Source of the DNA: Microbacterium sp.
GTDB taxonomy: Bacteria > Actinomycetota > Actinomycetes > Actinomycetales > Microbacteriaceae
DNA: 5,944 nucleotides
Assembly (NCBI GenBank): GCA_003248655.1
Contig: QFPM01000040.1
Location: forward strand, 1 to 5,944
Reading direction: 5' to 3'
Shown: in pieces, positions 1-5,944 of the stretch
Position numbering within the stretch: position 1 is the stretch's first letter
Layout: each line of letters begins with the position of its first letter
The notes under the pieces: model-generated
Databases searched by the model: none
What the model was told of the DNA's origin: nothing
What the model saw: the letters and a program-made list of their open reading frames with translations, nothing else
Program-made: the position numbers and the translations under genes

Positions 1-108
1 GATGCGACGCCCGGAACACACCCCTGCCCGCGGCGCATCATCTCGCACCGGTCACGCCAGGACGGCCAGCCGAAGGCTCATCGGTGGATCGAGGCTAAGA
101 GTGCGAGC

Positions 109-123
109 CGCGCGCTGCGCGCG
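109..123. repeat. GC-only inverted repeat, 6-bp arms
   Basis: CGCGCG at 109-114 pairs with CGCGCG at 118-123 around a CTG loop. The flanks GTGCG (101-105) and CGCAC (122-126) offer an alternative, mutually exclusive pairing. There is no T-run after it, so it does not look like an intrinsic terminator. In GC-rich DNA an all-G/C repeat of this size can arise by chance. Confidence 0.3.
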
Positions 124-131
124 CACCTAAC

Positions 132-165
132 CCCCGAGATCGCCCCTGATGTGACGGTCTCGGGG
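132..165 (+). promoter_or_regulatory. Stem-loop in the relaxase leader; oriT or RBS-sequestering candidate
   Basis: CCCCGAGATCG (132-142) pairs with CGGTCTCGGGG (155-165). That makes an 11-bp stem with a single T-G mismatch (a wobble pair in RNA) and a 12-nt loop (143-154). The right arm ends inside the purine-rich GGGGAGG that serves as the relaxase Shine-Dalgarno sequence, so in mRNA the folded stem would hide part of it. As DNA, an inverted repeat next to a MobF gene is the kind of element a relaxase recognises beside nic. The pairing is directly visible; either role is inference. Confidence 0.5.
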
Positions 166-168
166 AGG
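164..168 (+). promoter_or_regulatory. Shine-Dalgarno site deciding the GTG start of the relaxase
   Basis: GGAGG lies 7 nt before the GTG at 176, 10 nt before the GTG at 179 and 13 nt before the ATG at 182. Spacing favours GTG 176. The in-frame ATG at 182 would lose only two residues and cannot be excluded. Confidence 0.6.
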
Positions 169-175
169 GGCCGTC

Positions 176-3100
176 GTGGTGATGACCATCCGTGTCATGT
201 CGTCCGGCAAGGGCTACGAGTACCTGCTGAAATCGGTCGTCGTCGGCGACGGCGACCGGGAGATGAGCAGCCCGCTGACCCGGTACTACACCGAGTCCGG
301 CTGCCCGCCCGGAACCTGGGTCGGCACCGGCCTGATGAGCCTCGACGACGGGCGCACCCCGGCGCTGGCCGAGGGCGACACGGTGACTGAGGAACACCTG
401 GCCCGACTGCTCGGTGACGGCATCCATCCGGTCACTGGCGGTAAGCTCGGCAAGAGGTTCCCCTCGTTGCAACCCCCACGCGAGCGGATTGCGGCGCGCG
501 TTGCACGCCTCGACCCCGGCTTGCGTGGCGCGGCGCGGGCCGAGGCTGTGGAGCGCATCCGTGAGGGAGAGGTTGCGAAGAAGCCTCGCACCGCCGTTGC
601 AGGGTTCGACTTGACGTTCTCCCCACCGAAGTCGGTCAGCGCGATCTGGGGCGTGGCCGACGCGGGCACGCAAGCCCTGATTGCGCAGGCGCATCACGCC
701 GCGATGCGCGACACGATCGCGTTGCTGGAACAGCGGGTCGCTGCAACCCGCGTCGGTGCGGGCGGTATCGCGCAGATGCCGATCGTGGGCGTGATCGCCA
801 CCGCGTTCGACCACTACGACTCCCGAGCCGCCGACCCGCAACTACACACGCACGTCGTGGTGTCAAACAAGGTGCAGGGCGTAGATGGGCGCTGGCGCAC
901 CCTCGACTCCCGCCGACTGCACAAGGCCGCTGTCGCTCTCTCGGAGTCGTACAACGCCTTCCTCACCGATCACACCGCGCGGCTGCTCGGCGTGACGTGG
1001 GTGCCCGTCGACCGGGGCAAAGACCGCAACACCGGATGGGAGATCGAAGGCGTACCGGCGGCGCTGATCGCGGAGTTCTCCCGACGCACCACCGGCGGCA
1101 GCGACGGCGGGGCGGGCATCGAGCAGGTCAAGAACCGGCTGATCGAGCAGTACGTCGCCGAGCACGGCAGGCAACCCTCAGCGGCGACGATTGCGAAGCT
1201 CCGGCAACAGGCGACCTTGGAGACGCGACCAGAGAAAGAACTGCACTCGCTGGCCGACCTCACCACCGACTGGCGGGCGCGTGCCGAGGTCGTGCTCGGC
1301 GAGGACGCACCCACCTGGGCGCAGCACCTGCTCGACCGGGGTGCGACCGAAGCCCGGCTGCGCGCGGACGATCTCGGGCTGGAGCAGATCGAGGATCTCG
1401 CCTCGGTGGTGCTGATGAGCGTGGCGAACCGGCGCGCAACCTGGGGGCGCTTCAACCTGCACGCCGAGACCATGCGGCAGATCATGGGCGTCCGGTTCGC
1501 AACCACCGACGACCGTCTCCAGGTGCTCGACCAGATCGTCGCGCACGCCGAAGCCGAATCGCTGCGGCTCACCCCCGACTACCACCGCGCCCTACCCGCC
1601 CACTACGTCGAGAGCGAGGGCAACAGGTTCCAGCCGGTCGATCAGATCGCGTACTCCAGCCAAGACATCCTCGACGCCGAGCAGCGCCTACTCGCACACA
1701 GCCAGCGCACCGGCGGGCCAGCATTGACGGCGCGGCTCGTCGCGCGGCATACCTCTCGCAAGATCAGGGGCGTTCGGCTCGACCCCGACCAGGCCGTCGC
1801 TATCACCCGCATCGCCCGTTCCGGGCTGAGCCTCGATCTGCTGGTCGGCCCCGCTGGTTCCGGCAAGACCACCGCGCTACGCGCTCTGCACCGGGCATGG
1901 ACAGCCGCGTACGGACGCGACTCGGTGATCGGCCTCGCGCCGTCGGCAGCTGCCGCCGAAGTGCTCGGCGACTCCCTCGGCGTGCGAGCAGAGAACACCG
2001 CGAAGTTCCTCTACGAACACCATCACGGACGCTGGAACCTCGAAGCCGGGCAGCTCGTGCTTGTGGACGAGTCCTCGCTTGCCGGAACCCTCGCGCTCGA
2101 TCGCATCGCCGAGCACGCCACCGAAGTCGGAGCCAAGGTCGTCCTCATCGGCGATTGGGCGCAACTGAGCGCGGTCGAGACAGGCGGGGCGTTCGGGATG
2201 CTCGTGCGACACCGTCAGAGCGTTCCCGAACTCACCGATGTGCGCCGCTTCGCCAACGATTGGGAGAAGAGCGCCAGCCTCGGCCTGCGACACGGACGCA
2301 CCGATGCGCTCGACGAGTACCAGGAGCGCGGCAGGCTGGCGGACGGTGACGCCGAGGCCATGCTCAATGCGATCTACGAAGCATGGCGCAGCGACCGCGA
2401 CGCGGGCCTGCGCACGCTGATGATTGCGGGCACCGGCGAGATGGTCGCCCAACTCAACGAGCGCGCCCGCGCCGACCTCATCGAGACCGGGCAGGTTGAG
2501 GCCGACGGTCTGCGTCTGCACGACGGCACCACCGCAGGCGTCGGCGATCTCGTCGTCACCCGGCTCAACGACCGCCGCCTGTCCACCGGCAGGGCATGGG
2601 TCAAGAACGGTGATCGCTGGCAAGTCACGCACCGCTACGACGACGGCTCGCTCGCTGTGCGGCGGCTGGGGCGCGGCGACAAGCCCCACGGCAAGGCGCT
2701 CGTGTTGCCTGCGAAGTACGTGCGCGAGGAACTCGAACTCGGCTACGCCTCCACCGTCCACCGTGCCCAGGGAGCCAGCGTGGATACCGCGCACGCGCTC
2801 GTTGACCCCGAAGTCTCGTCGCGGGAGTTGTTCTACGTGGCGATGACGCGCGGTAAGCACCGCAACCACGCCTACGTGATCGTGCCTGACCCGCACGAGG
2901 TCGAGCCGCATCTCGACCAGCCGAAGCCGCTGACCCTGATCGACCGGCTTGCCAAGGTGCTTGCGCGCAGCGACGCCGACCTCTCCGCGACCGAGACGCT
3001 GACGCTCGAGGTAGACCGTCACGCCTCGCTGTCCACGCTGCTCGCCGAGTACGACGTGCTCGCCCGCGAAGCGCAGATCGACCGCTGGGCCGCGCTGCTC

Positions 3101-3742
3101 GACATCGCGCCGTTCCCCGAGAACGTGGCCGACGACGTGTTCACCAGCCCCTACTACGAGCGCTTGGAGAGCGCACTCGCACGTCACGAGGCAGCCGGCC
3201 ACCTTGCAGCCGTCGCGCTCACCGCGCTCGCACCGAGACTCACGCCCGGCGAAGACCAGGCCGACCCCGCCGCGCAGCTGGCCGACATGCTCGACCAAGC
3301 CACTCAGAAGCTCCGGCCCGGCAAACGAACCACAGTACGAGTTGCCGGACTCATCTCCACGCCTGCCGAGCCGATCGCAGACGACATGCAGACCGCGCTC
3401 ACCGAGCGGCAGGCGCTGATCGAGGCTGCCGCGCGCGGACTCCTGCACGACGCCCAAGAAGCGGGAGCCGAATGGGTGGCGCGGCTCGGCCAGCCGAGTT
3501 CACGACCCGAAGCGCGAGAGCGGTGGGAAGCACACGCCGCCACGGTCGCGCTGTACCGCTACCAATACGACGTCAGCGGCCCGGCACCGCTGGGCGACCC
3601 GAACATCGTGCGTGGCCCTGACCAAGCGGCCGAGTACCGAGCCGGTCAGCATGCGTTGCGGCACATCAAGGCGAGTGCTCAACACGATGATCACAGAGGA
3701 CCTCAGTCGACCGTCGGCAACACACCACGACGTGGACTCTGA
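176..3742 (+). CDS. MobF-family conjugative relaxase-helicase (TrwC/TraI type)
   Basis: This protein is predicted to nick oriT, stay covalently attached to the transferred strand and unwind the plasmid DNA during conjugation. The N-terminal part (about residues 1-300) is a TrwC relaxase domain. Candidate catalytic tyrosines are Tyr14/Tyr16 (GYEYL) and Tyr37/Tyr38 (YYTESG). The GFDLTFSPPKSVS motif supplies Asp145. The metal-binding histidines are His213, His224 and His226 (FDHYDSR, DPQLHTHV), with the same 11/13 spacing as TrwC. The C-terminal part is a RecD-like superfamily-1 helicase: Walker A GPAGSGKT (558-565), Walker B LVDESS (Asp631, Glu632), motif III GDWAQLSAVE (659-668), a TVHRAQG motif (860-866) and YVAMTRGK (887-894). 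At 1188 residues it is longer than TrwC and shorter than F TraI; I see only one Walker A site. All key residues are present, so it is probably active. No coupling protein or type IV secretion gene is in view, so conjugative versus mobilizable cannot be decided. Confidence 0.95.
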   Translation: MVMTIRVMSSGKGYEYLLKSVVVGDGDREMSSPLTRYYTESGCPPGTWVGTGLMSLDDGRTPALAEGDTVTEEHLARLLGDGIHPVTGGKLGKRFPSLQPPRERIAARVARLDPGLRGAARAEAVERIREGEVAKKPRTAVAGFDLTFSPPKSVSAIWGVADAGTQALIAQAHHAAMRDTIALLEQRVAATRVGAGGIAQMPIVGVIATAFDHYDSRAADPQLHTHVVVSNKVQGVDGRWRTLDSRRLHKAAVALSESYNAFLTDHTARLLGVTWVPVDRGKDRNTGWEIEGVPAALIAEFSRRTTGGSDGGAGIEQVKNRLIEQYVAEHGRQPSAATIAKLRQQATLETRPEKELHSLADLTTDWRARAEVVLGEDAPTWAQHLLDRGATEARLRADDLGLEQIEDLASVVLMSVANRRATWGRFNLHAETMRQIMGVRFATTDDRLQVLDQIVAHAEAESLRLTPDYHRALPAHYVESEGNRFQPVDQIAYSSQDILDAEQRLLAHSQRTGGPALTARLVARHTSRKIRGVRLDPDQAVAITRIARSGLSLDLLVGPAGSGKTTALRALHRAWTAAYGRDSVIGLAPSAAAAEVLGDSLGVRAENTAKFLYEHHHGRWNLEAGQLVLVDESSLAGTLALDRIAEHATEVGAKVVLIGDWAQLSAVETGGAFGMLVRHRQSVPELTDVRRFANDWEKSASLGLRHGRTDALDEYQERGRLADGDAEAMLNAIYEAWRSDRDAGLRTLMIAGTGEMVAQLNERARADLIETGQVEADGLRLHDGTTAGVGDLVVTRLNDRRLSTGRAWVKNGDRWQVTHRYDDGSLAVRRLGRGDKPHGKALVLPAKYVREELELGYASTVHRAQGASVDTAHALVDPEVSSRELFYVAMTRGKHRNHAYVIVPDPHEVEPHLDQPKPLTLIDRLAKVLARSDADLSATETLTLEVDRHASLSTLLAEYDVLAREAQIDRWAALLDIAPFPENVADDVFTSPYYERLESALARHEAAGHLAAVALTALAPRLTPGEDQADPAAQLADMLDQATQKLRPGKRTTVRVAGLISTPAEPIADDMQTALTERQALIEAAARGLLHDAQEAGAEWVARLGQPSSRPEARERWEAHAATVALYRYQYDVSGPAPLGDPNIVRGPDQAAEYRAGQHALRHIKASAQHDDHRGPQSTVGNTPRRGL

Positions 3743-3886
3743 CCCGCGACCTCATCAGGCGCGCGACGACACGCCACGCGGAGAACCACTCGGTGACGAC
3801 GTTGTGGCGGGTGGAAAACTGCTCCGCCGGGCGTGTCACCACGGAACCGACTACGCGGGAGGACGCCGGAAGATACCCTATGTAGC
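3743..3886. other. Intergenic gap between relaxase and SIR2 cassette
   Basis: No gene or intrinsic terminator is apparent. The reading frame of the SIR2 gene is open back to a GTG at 3833, but residues encoded before ATG 3887 do not resemble a SIR2 N-terminus. An 8-bp inverted repeat is present (GACACGCC at 3768-3775, GGCGTGTC at 3830-3837), with GGTGAC (3792-3797) and GTCACC (3835-3840) as an overlapping alternative. The last 35 bases hold the candidate promoter and operator of the next gene. Base composition shifts from relaxase-like to clearly less GC-rich just past this gap. Confidence 0.5.
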
Positions 3887-3900
3887 ATGGGTACCGCGTA
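3852..3900. repeat. Inverted repeats flanking the SIR2 start (candidate operator)
   Basis: TACGCGG (3852-3858) and CCGCGTA (3894-3900) form a perfect 7-bp inverted repeat around the candidate promoter and start codon. Inside it, TACCC (3874-3878) and GGGTA (3889-3893) form a second one; allowing one bulged T it extends to 8 paired bases around a TAG loop. The two are not centred on the same base. They could be binding sites for a repressor or could fold in the mRNA start region; no regulator gene is in the window. Confidence 0.3.
3874..3879 (+). promoter_or_regulatory. Candidate -10 box giving a leaderless SIR2 transcript
   Basis: TACCCT fits the actinobacterial -10 pattern TANNNT. Its end lies 7 nt before the A of ATG 3887, so transcription would begin at or beside the start codon. 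This would explain why no well-spaced Shine-Dalgarno precedes that ATG: GGGAGGA (3857-3863) is 23 nt away and GGAAGA (3868-3873) 13 nt. No clear -35 box is visible. Leaderless mRNAs are common in Actinobacteria; its use here is inference. Confidence 0.35.
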
Positions 3901-5425
3901 CGACTTCCTCAGCTCTCATCTGAAGACGATGGCTGCGCCGTACCTGTTTATCGGCTCGGGGATTTCAAGACGGTATGCTGATCTGCCCGATTGGGAAGGT
4001 CTCCTCAGACACTTTGCTGCATTTACTAGCCACCCGTATGAGTACTACCGTGGCCTCGCTTCAGGCGATCTTCCTAAGACTGCCTCACTGCTGGCCAATG
4101 AGTTTTACTCGGTGTGGTGGTCCGATAAGCGATTCTCAGATTCGAGAGACAGGTATGGTCCTGAGGTTACTGATCCCTCATCAGCGCTAAAGATCGAAGT
4201 GGCAAGGTATTTCGAAGAAGCGATTGAAGGATTCGAGCCGACGGCCGAGCACGCTTCCGAGTTCTCGCTCCTGCAGAGCGCAAACGTCGAAGGAGTGATA
4301 ACGACCAACTTCGACAGGCTGATGTCCGTTGTTTACCCTGACTACACCGTCTTTACTGGCCAAGATGAGTTGCTGTTTGCCGATCCACAAGGTATCGCGG
4401 AAATCTACATGATTCACGGGTCCTCGCAGCAGCCGCGTTCACTCGTTCTGACGGGGGAGGACTACGAGGACTTTCAAGAGCGAGATGCGTACCTTGCCGC
4501 CAAGCTGATGACCTTCTTCGTCGAGCACCCGATCGTTTTCCTTGGCTACAGCCTGAGTGACAACAACGTACTTGAGATACTTCGTTCGCTGGTGAAGGCG
4601 ATGCGTGGCACCAACGCGAGCAAGCTTAAGGAGCGCCTACTTTTCGTCAACTGGGACTCGGAAGCTTCCCCAGAGATTCGCTCTCGAACTGTGCAGATCG
4701 AAGGTGGTCAAATCGAGGCATTTGAGATTGTTGTCCCCGACTTCATCGACGTCTTTCGAGCGCTAGGAATCAAGGAGAGGGCGCTTCCGGCTCGTGTTCT
4801 ACGTCAGCTCAAGAATCAGATTTACGAACTGGTGAAGAGCAACGATCCTGACGGTCGACTCGTGCAGGTTTCCGACATTGAGTCAGCTTCGGATCAACTC
4901 GACGTGGTGTTCGGTGTTGGTGCCAAGATGACTGTTAAAGGGATCATTGGCCTATCTCGCTGGGACCTCGTTGATGATGTGCTTGGTTCGCCAGACCGTG
5001 GGCTTCCCAGTGACCAGGTGATATCGGAGGCGTTCGGGAGTTCCTTCGCTAGCAACTGGTATGTGCCCTACTGGAAGCATCTCCGGCAAGGTGGATTCCT
5101 TGACGAGGCGGGGAGCTTGCTGCCGCAGCTTGAGGTCCCATCCAAGATTCATTCCTATATATCCCGAGAAACCAAGAACCTGGGAAAACGCTCTCTCCCG
5201 GATGGTGTGACCTTTCAAGACGTGCTCGATCGCGAAGGAGAGGACTGGATTCTTGGCCACCCTTGGTCGTTGCTCGACGAGACCCGCGACGGTGAGGGCT
5301 TGCGAGAGTACCTGAACAACAACCGAAGCTATCGTCAGCAGTCCTACTACCTCACGCAGTACGCCAAGTTGGCCGTGACTCTCGACTGGCTGATGTACGG
5401 ACCCCCGAACGAGGCCAAATCATGA
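3887..5425 (+). CDS. SIR2-domain protein (SIR2_2-like), probable NAD+-consuming defence effector
   Basis: A soluble 512-residue protein with no signal peptide or membrane segment. Residues about 10-290 form a SIR2 fold: FIGSGIS (21-27) matches the GAGxS nucleotide loop, TTNFD (139-143) matches the TQNID signature with Asn141 and Asp143, His177 in the IHG motif matches the catalytic histidine, and FLGYSLSDNN (218-227) is the hallmark of the SIR2_2 defence-type branch. In ThsA, DSR1/DSR2 and SIR2-pAgo such domains hydrolyse NAD+ on phage or plasmid invasion; that activity is inferred here. Residues about 300-512 match nothing I can name and may sense the trigger or drive oligomerisation. I chose ATG 3887 because the SIR2 fold begins right after it; a GTG at 3833 would add 18 Arg/Pro-rich residues. 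The stop overlaps the start of the next gene (ATGA), implying coupled translation. By eye its GC content is well below the relaxase gene, suggesting separate acquisition. Confidence 0.85.
   Translation: MGTAYDFLSSHLKTMAAPYLFIGSGISRRYADLPDWEGLLRHFAAFTSHPYEYYRGLASGDLPKTASLLANEFYSVWWSDKRFSDSRDRYGPEVTDPSSALKIEVARYFEEAIEGFEPTAEHASEFSLLQSANVEGVITTNFDRLMSVVYPDYTVFTGQDELLFADPQGIAEIYMIHGSSQQPRSLVLTGEDYEDFQERDAYLAAKLMTFFVEHPIVFLGYSLSDNNVLEILRSLVKAMRGTNASKLKERLLFVNWDSEASPEIRSRTVQIEGGQIEAFEIVVPDFIDVFRALGIKERALPARVLRQLKNQIYELVKSNDPDGRLVQVSDIESASDQLDVVFGVGAKMTVKGIIGLSRWDLVDDVLGSPDRGLPSDQVISEAFGSSFASNWYVPYWKHLRQGGFLDEAGSLLPQLEVPSKIHSYISRETKNLGKRSLPDGVTFQDVLDREGEDWILGHPWSLLDETRDGEGLREYLNNNRSYRQQSYYLTQYAKLAVTLDWLMYGPPNEAKS
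5411..5414 (+). promoter_or_regulatory. Shine-Dalgarno site inside the end of the SIR2 gene
   Basis: GAGG sits 7 nt before the ATG at 5422. Together with the ATGA overlap it supports this start and coupled translation of the two genes. Confidence 0.5.
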
Positions 5426-5877
5426 GCGTTGTAGAGAGCCAGGCGGCAGCGGCTTCGGCATTGCTTTCGGCTCCCGTTCTCCGCTCAGCGATGCGAGACG
5501 GCCCGGCATCGAAGTTGGCGAATCGCACCATTTCAAGTCTTGTTGAGAGTGGTCTAGCCATTGGCGCATCCACCGTTCGAACACTGATCTGGCGTTGCGA
5601 CCGATGGCTTTCGCGCCACTACCGTAACGATCTCGTCTACCGTAGAGCCGTTCTCGGTCAGATGATCCCGTGGAGCGACGGCATCCTTCTGCCGGAGTTC
5701 AGGGTCGGCCGCTCCATCGTCGACTTCTTGGCCGTGACAGACTCGTTGCACGCCGTCGAGATCAAGAGCGACCTCGACAACACTTCCCGACTCGATAGCC
5801 AACTACACGATTACCGGAAAATTGCACCCTTGGTGTCTGTTATGGGGCTCTTCACGAACGAGGGTGTAGTGGGTTGA
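5422..5877 (+). CDS. sce7726-like PD-(D/E)XK-type protein, C-terminus truncated by an insertion sequence
   Basis: This 151-residue product resembles the sce7726 family, whose biochemical role is not established. The core looks like a PD-(D/E)XK nuclease fold: Glu92 in PEFRVG, Asp101 in VDFLAV, the Glu113-Ile-Lys115 triad in AVEIKSD, then a helix with Gln127 and Tyr131 (SQLHDYRK). Residues about 15-85 are a helical, Arg-rich region that could contact nucleic acid. The alignment to the family, as I remember it, breaks off after KIAPLVSVM. From about codon 142 the frame runs into an ISL3-like terminal repeat and picks up about ten foreign residues (GLFTNEGVVG) before a TGA. Family members continue beyond this strand, so the native C-terminus is lost. 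The putative catalytic residues survive, so residual activity is possible. Its overlap with the SIR2 gene suggests the two products work together, with this one perhaps acting as a nucleic-acid sensor or nuclease. It could equally be called a pseudogene. Confidence 0.7.
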   Translation: MSVVESQAAAASALLSAPVLRSAMRDGPASKLANRTISSLVESGLAIGASTVRTLIWRCDRWLSRHYRNDLVYRRAVLGQMIPWSDGILLPEFRVGRSIVDFLAVTDSLHAVEIKSDLDNTSRLDSQLHDYRKIAPLVSVMGLFTNEGVVG

Positions 5878-5944
5878 GCGCGTCGCTGGCTGGGTAGGGG
5901 TCGAGGTCTCCCGGAGGATGGAAGTTCTTCACGCTCACCATCCC
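5845..5944. mobile_element. One end of an ISL3-family-like insertion sequence (partial)
   Basis: GGGCTCTTCACGAACG followed by AGGGTGTAGTGGGTTG resembles the terminal repeats of actinobacterial ISL3-family elements, which begin GGCTCTTC. The boundary is at 5845 or 5846. The family usually makes 8-bp target duplications, which would be CTGTTATG (5837-5844) or TGTTATGG (5838-5845). The other end and most of the element lie beyond the window. On the - strand a frame is open from the window edge (5944) to a TGA at 5852-5854 and might be a transposase C-terminus, but its residues show no motif I can assign, so I do not call it as a gene. GGATGG (5916-5921) and CCATCC (5938-5943) form a 6-bp inverted repeat of unknown meaning. 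Confidence 0.65.

Larger units (their letters stand above)
1..175. other. Non-coding leader upstream of the relaxase gene (possible oriT region)
   Basis: I find no convincing gene here. One + frame is open from the window edge to a TAA at 96-98 and could be the last residues of an upstream gene, but its translation is Pro/Ala/Gly-rich with no recognisable motif. The stretch contains two inverted repeats (109-123 and 132-165) just before the relaxase start. MobF relaxases usually act on an oriT close to their own gene, so this is the natural place for one. I cannot match the sequence to a known nic site, so the oriT reading is inference. Confidence 0.4.

Noticed and set aside
1..98. Possible 3' end of an upstream gene reading into TAA at 96-98
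   Set aside because: Only about 31 codons are visible, with a Pro/Ala/Gly-rich translation and no motif, so there is not enough to call a gene.
95..841. 248-codon - strand frame over the leader and relaxase N-terminus
   Set aside because: It is antisense to the HUH nuclease domain, and its composition is that of a GC-bias shadow.
997..2349. 450-codon + frame overlapping the relaxase gene
   Set aside because: The translation is Arg/Ala/Gly-rich low complexity, and the other frame encodes the recognisable HUH-helicase protein.
1877..3457. 526-codon open frame on the - strand inside the relaxase gene
   Set aside because: It lies antisense to the conserved helicase domain, has a Val/Gly/Arg-rich translation without motifs, and is explained by the strong GC3 bias of the + gene.
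3725..3735. CCACG-A-CGTGG palindrome at the end of the relaxase gene, considered as a terminator
   Set aside because: The arms are only 5 bp and no T-run follows; such short GC-rich palindromes are expected by chance.
3768..3837. 8-bp inverted repeat GACACGCC/GGCGTGTC as a terminator or attachment site
   Set aside because: The arms are 54 bp apart, no T-run or integrase context is present, and chance pairing is plausible in GC-rich DNA.
3612..3923. 103-codon + frame bridging the relaxase end and the SIR2 start
   Set aside because: It overlaps two well-supported genes at its ends, and its translation shows no domain-like pattern.
5852..5944. - strand open frame at the window end as a transposase C-terminus
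   Set aside because: Thirty codons with no recognisable transposase motif; kept only as a possibility within the insertion-sequence entry.

Overview
The window looks like the accessory part of a high-GC actinobacterial (Actinomycetota) genome or plasmid. The relaxase gene has the strong G/C third-position bias of that phylum, and the relaxase is of the MobF type with the layout common in actinobacterial conjugative and mobilizable elements. The window edge carries what looks like an ISL3-family insertion-sequence end of the kind common in Corynebacterium and Mycobacterium relatives. The genus cannot be fixed from this sequence.

Layout, left to right, all genes on the + strand. Positions 1-175 are a non-coding leader holding two inverted repeats. 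The stronger one (132-165, 11-bp stem) overlaps the ribosome binding site of the next gene; it may be part of an oriT, a translational switch, or both. Positions 176-3742 encode a 1188-residue MobF relaxase-helicase with an intact HUH nuclease domain and an intact superfamily-1 helicase. Positions 3743-3886 are a short gap that ends in a candidate leaderless promoter. Base composition then drops visibly, and a two-gene cassette follows: a 512-residue SIR2-domain protein (3887-5425), coupled by an ATGA overlap to a small PD-(D/E)XK-like protein of the sce7726 type (5422-5877). The last gene is cut near codon 141 by the terminal repeat of an ISL3-like insertion sequence, which runs off the window end.

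Reading: a DNA-transfer gene sits next to a translationally coupled SIR2 plus nuclease-like pair, which looks like an anti-phage or anti-plasmid defence cassette carried as cargo. SIR2 domains of this class act as NAD+-depleting effectors in several known defence systems (ThsA, DSR1/DSR2, SIR2-pAgo). I do not recognise the specific pairing with an sce7726-type protein as a named system. This copy is probably crippled by the insertion sequence, so a functional test would need an intact homologue.
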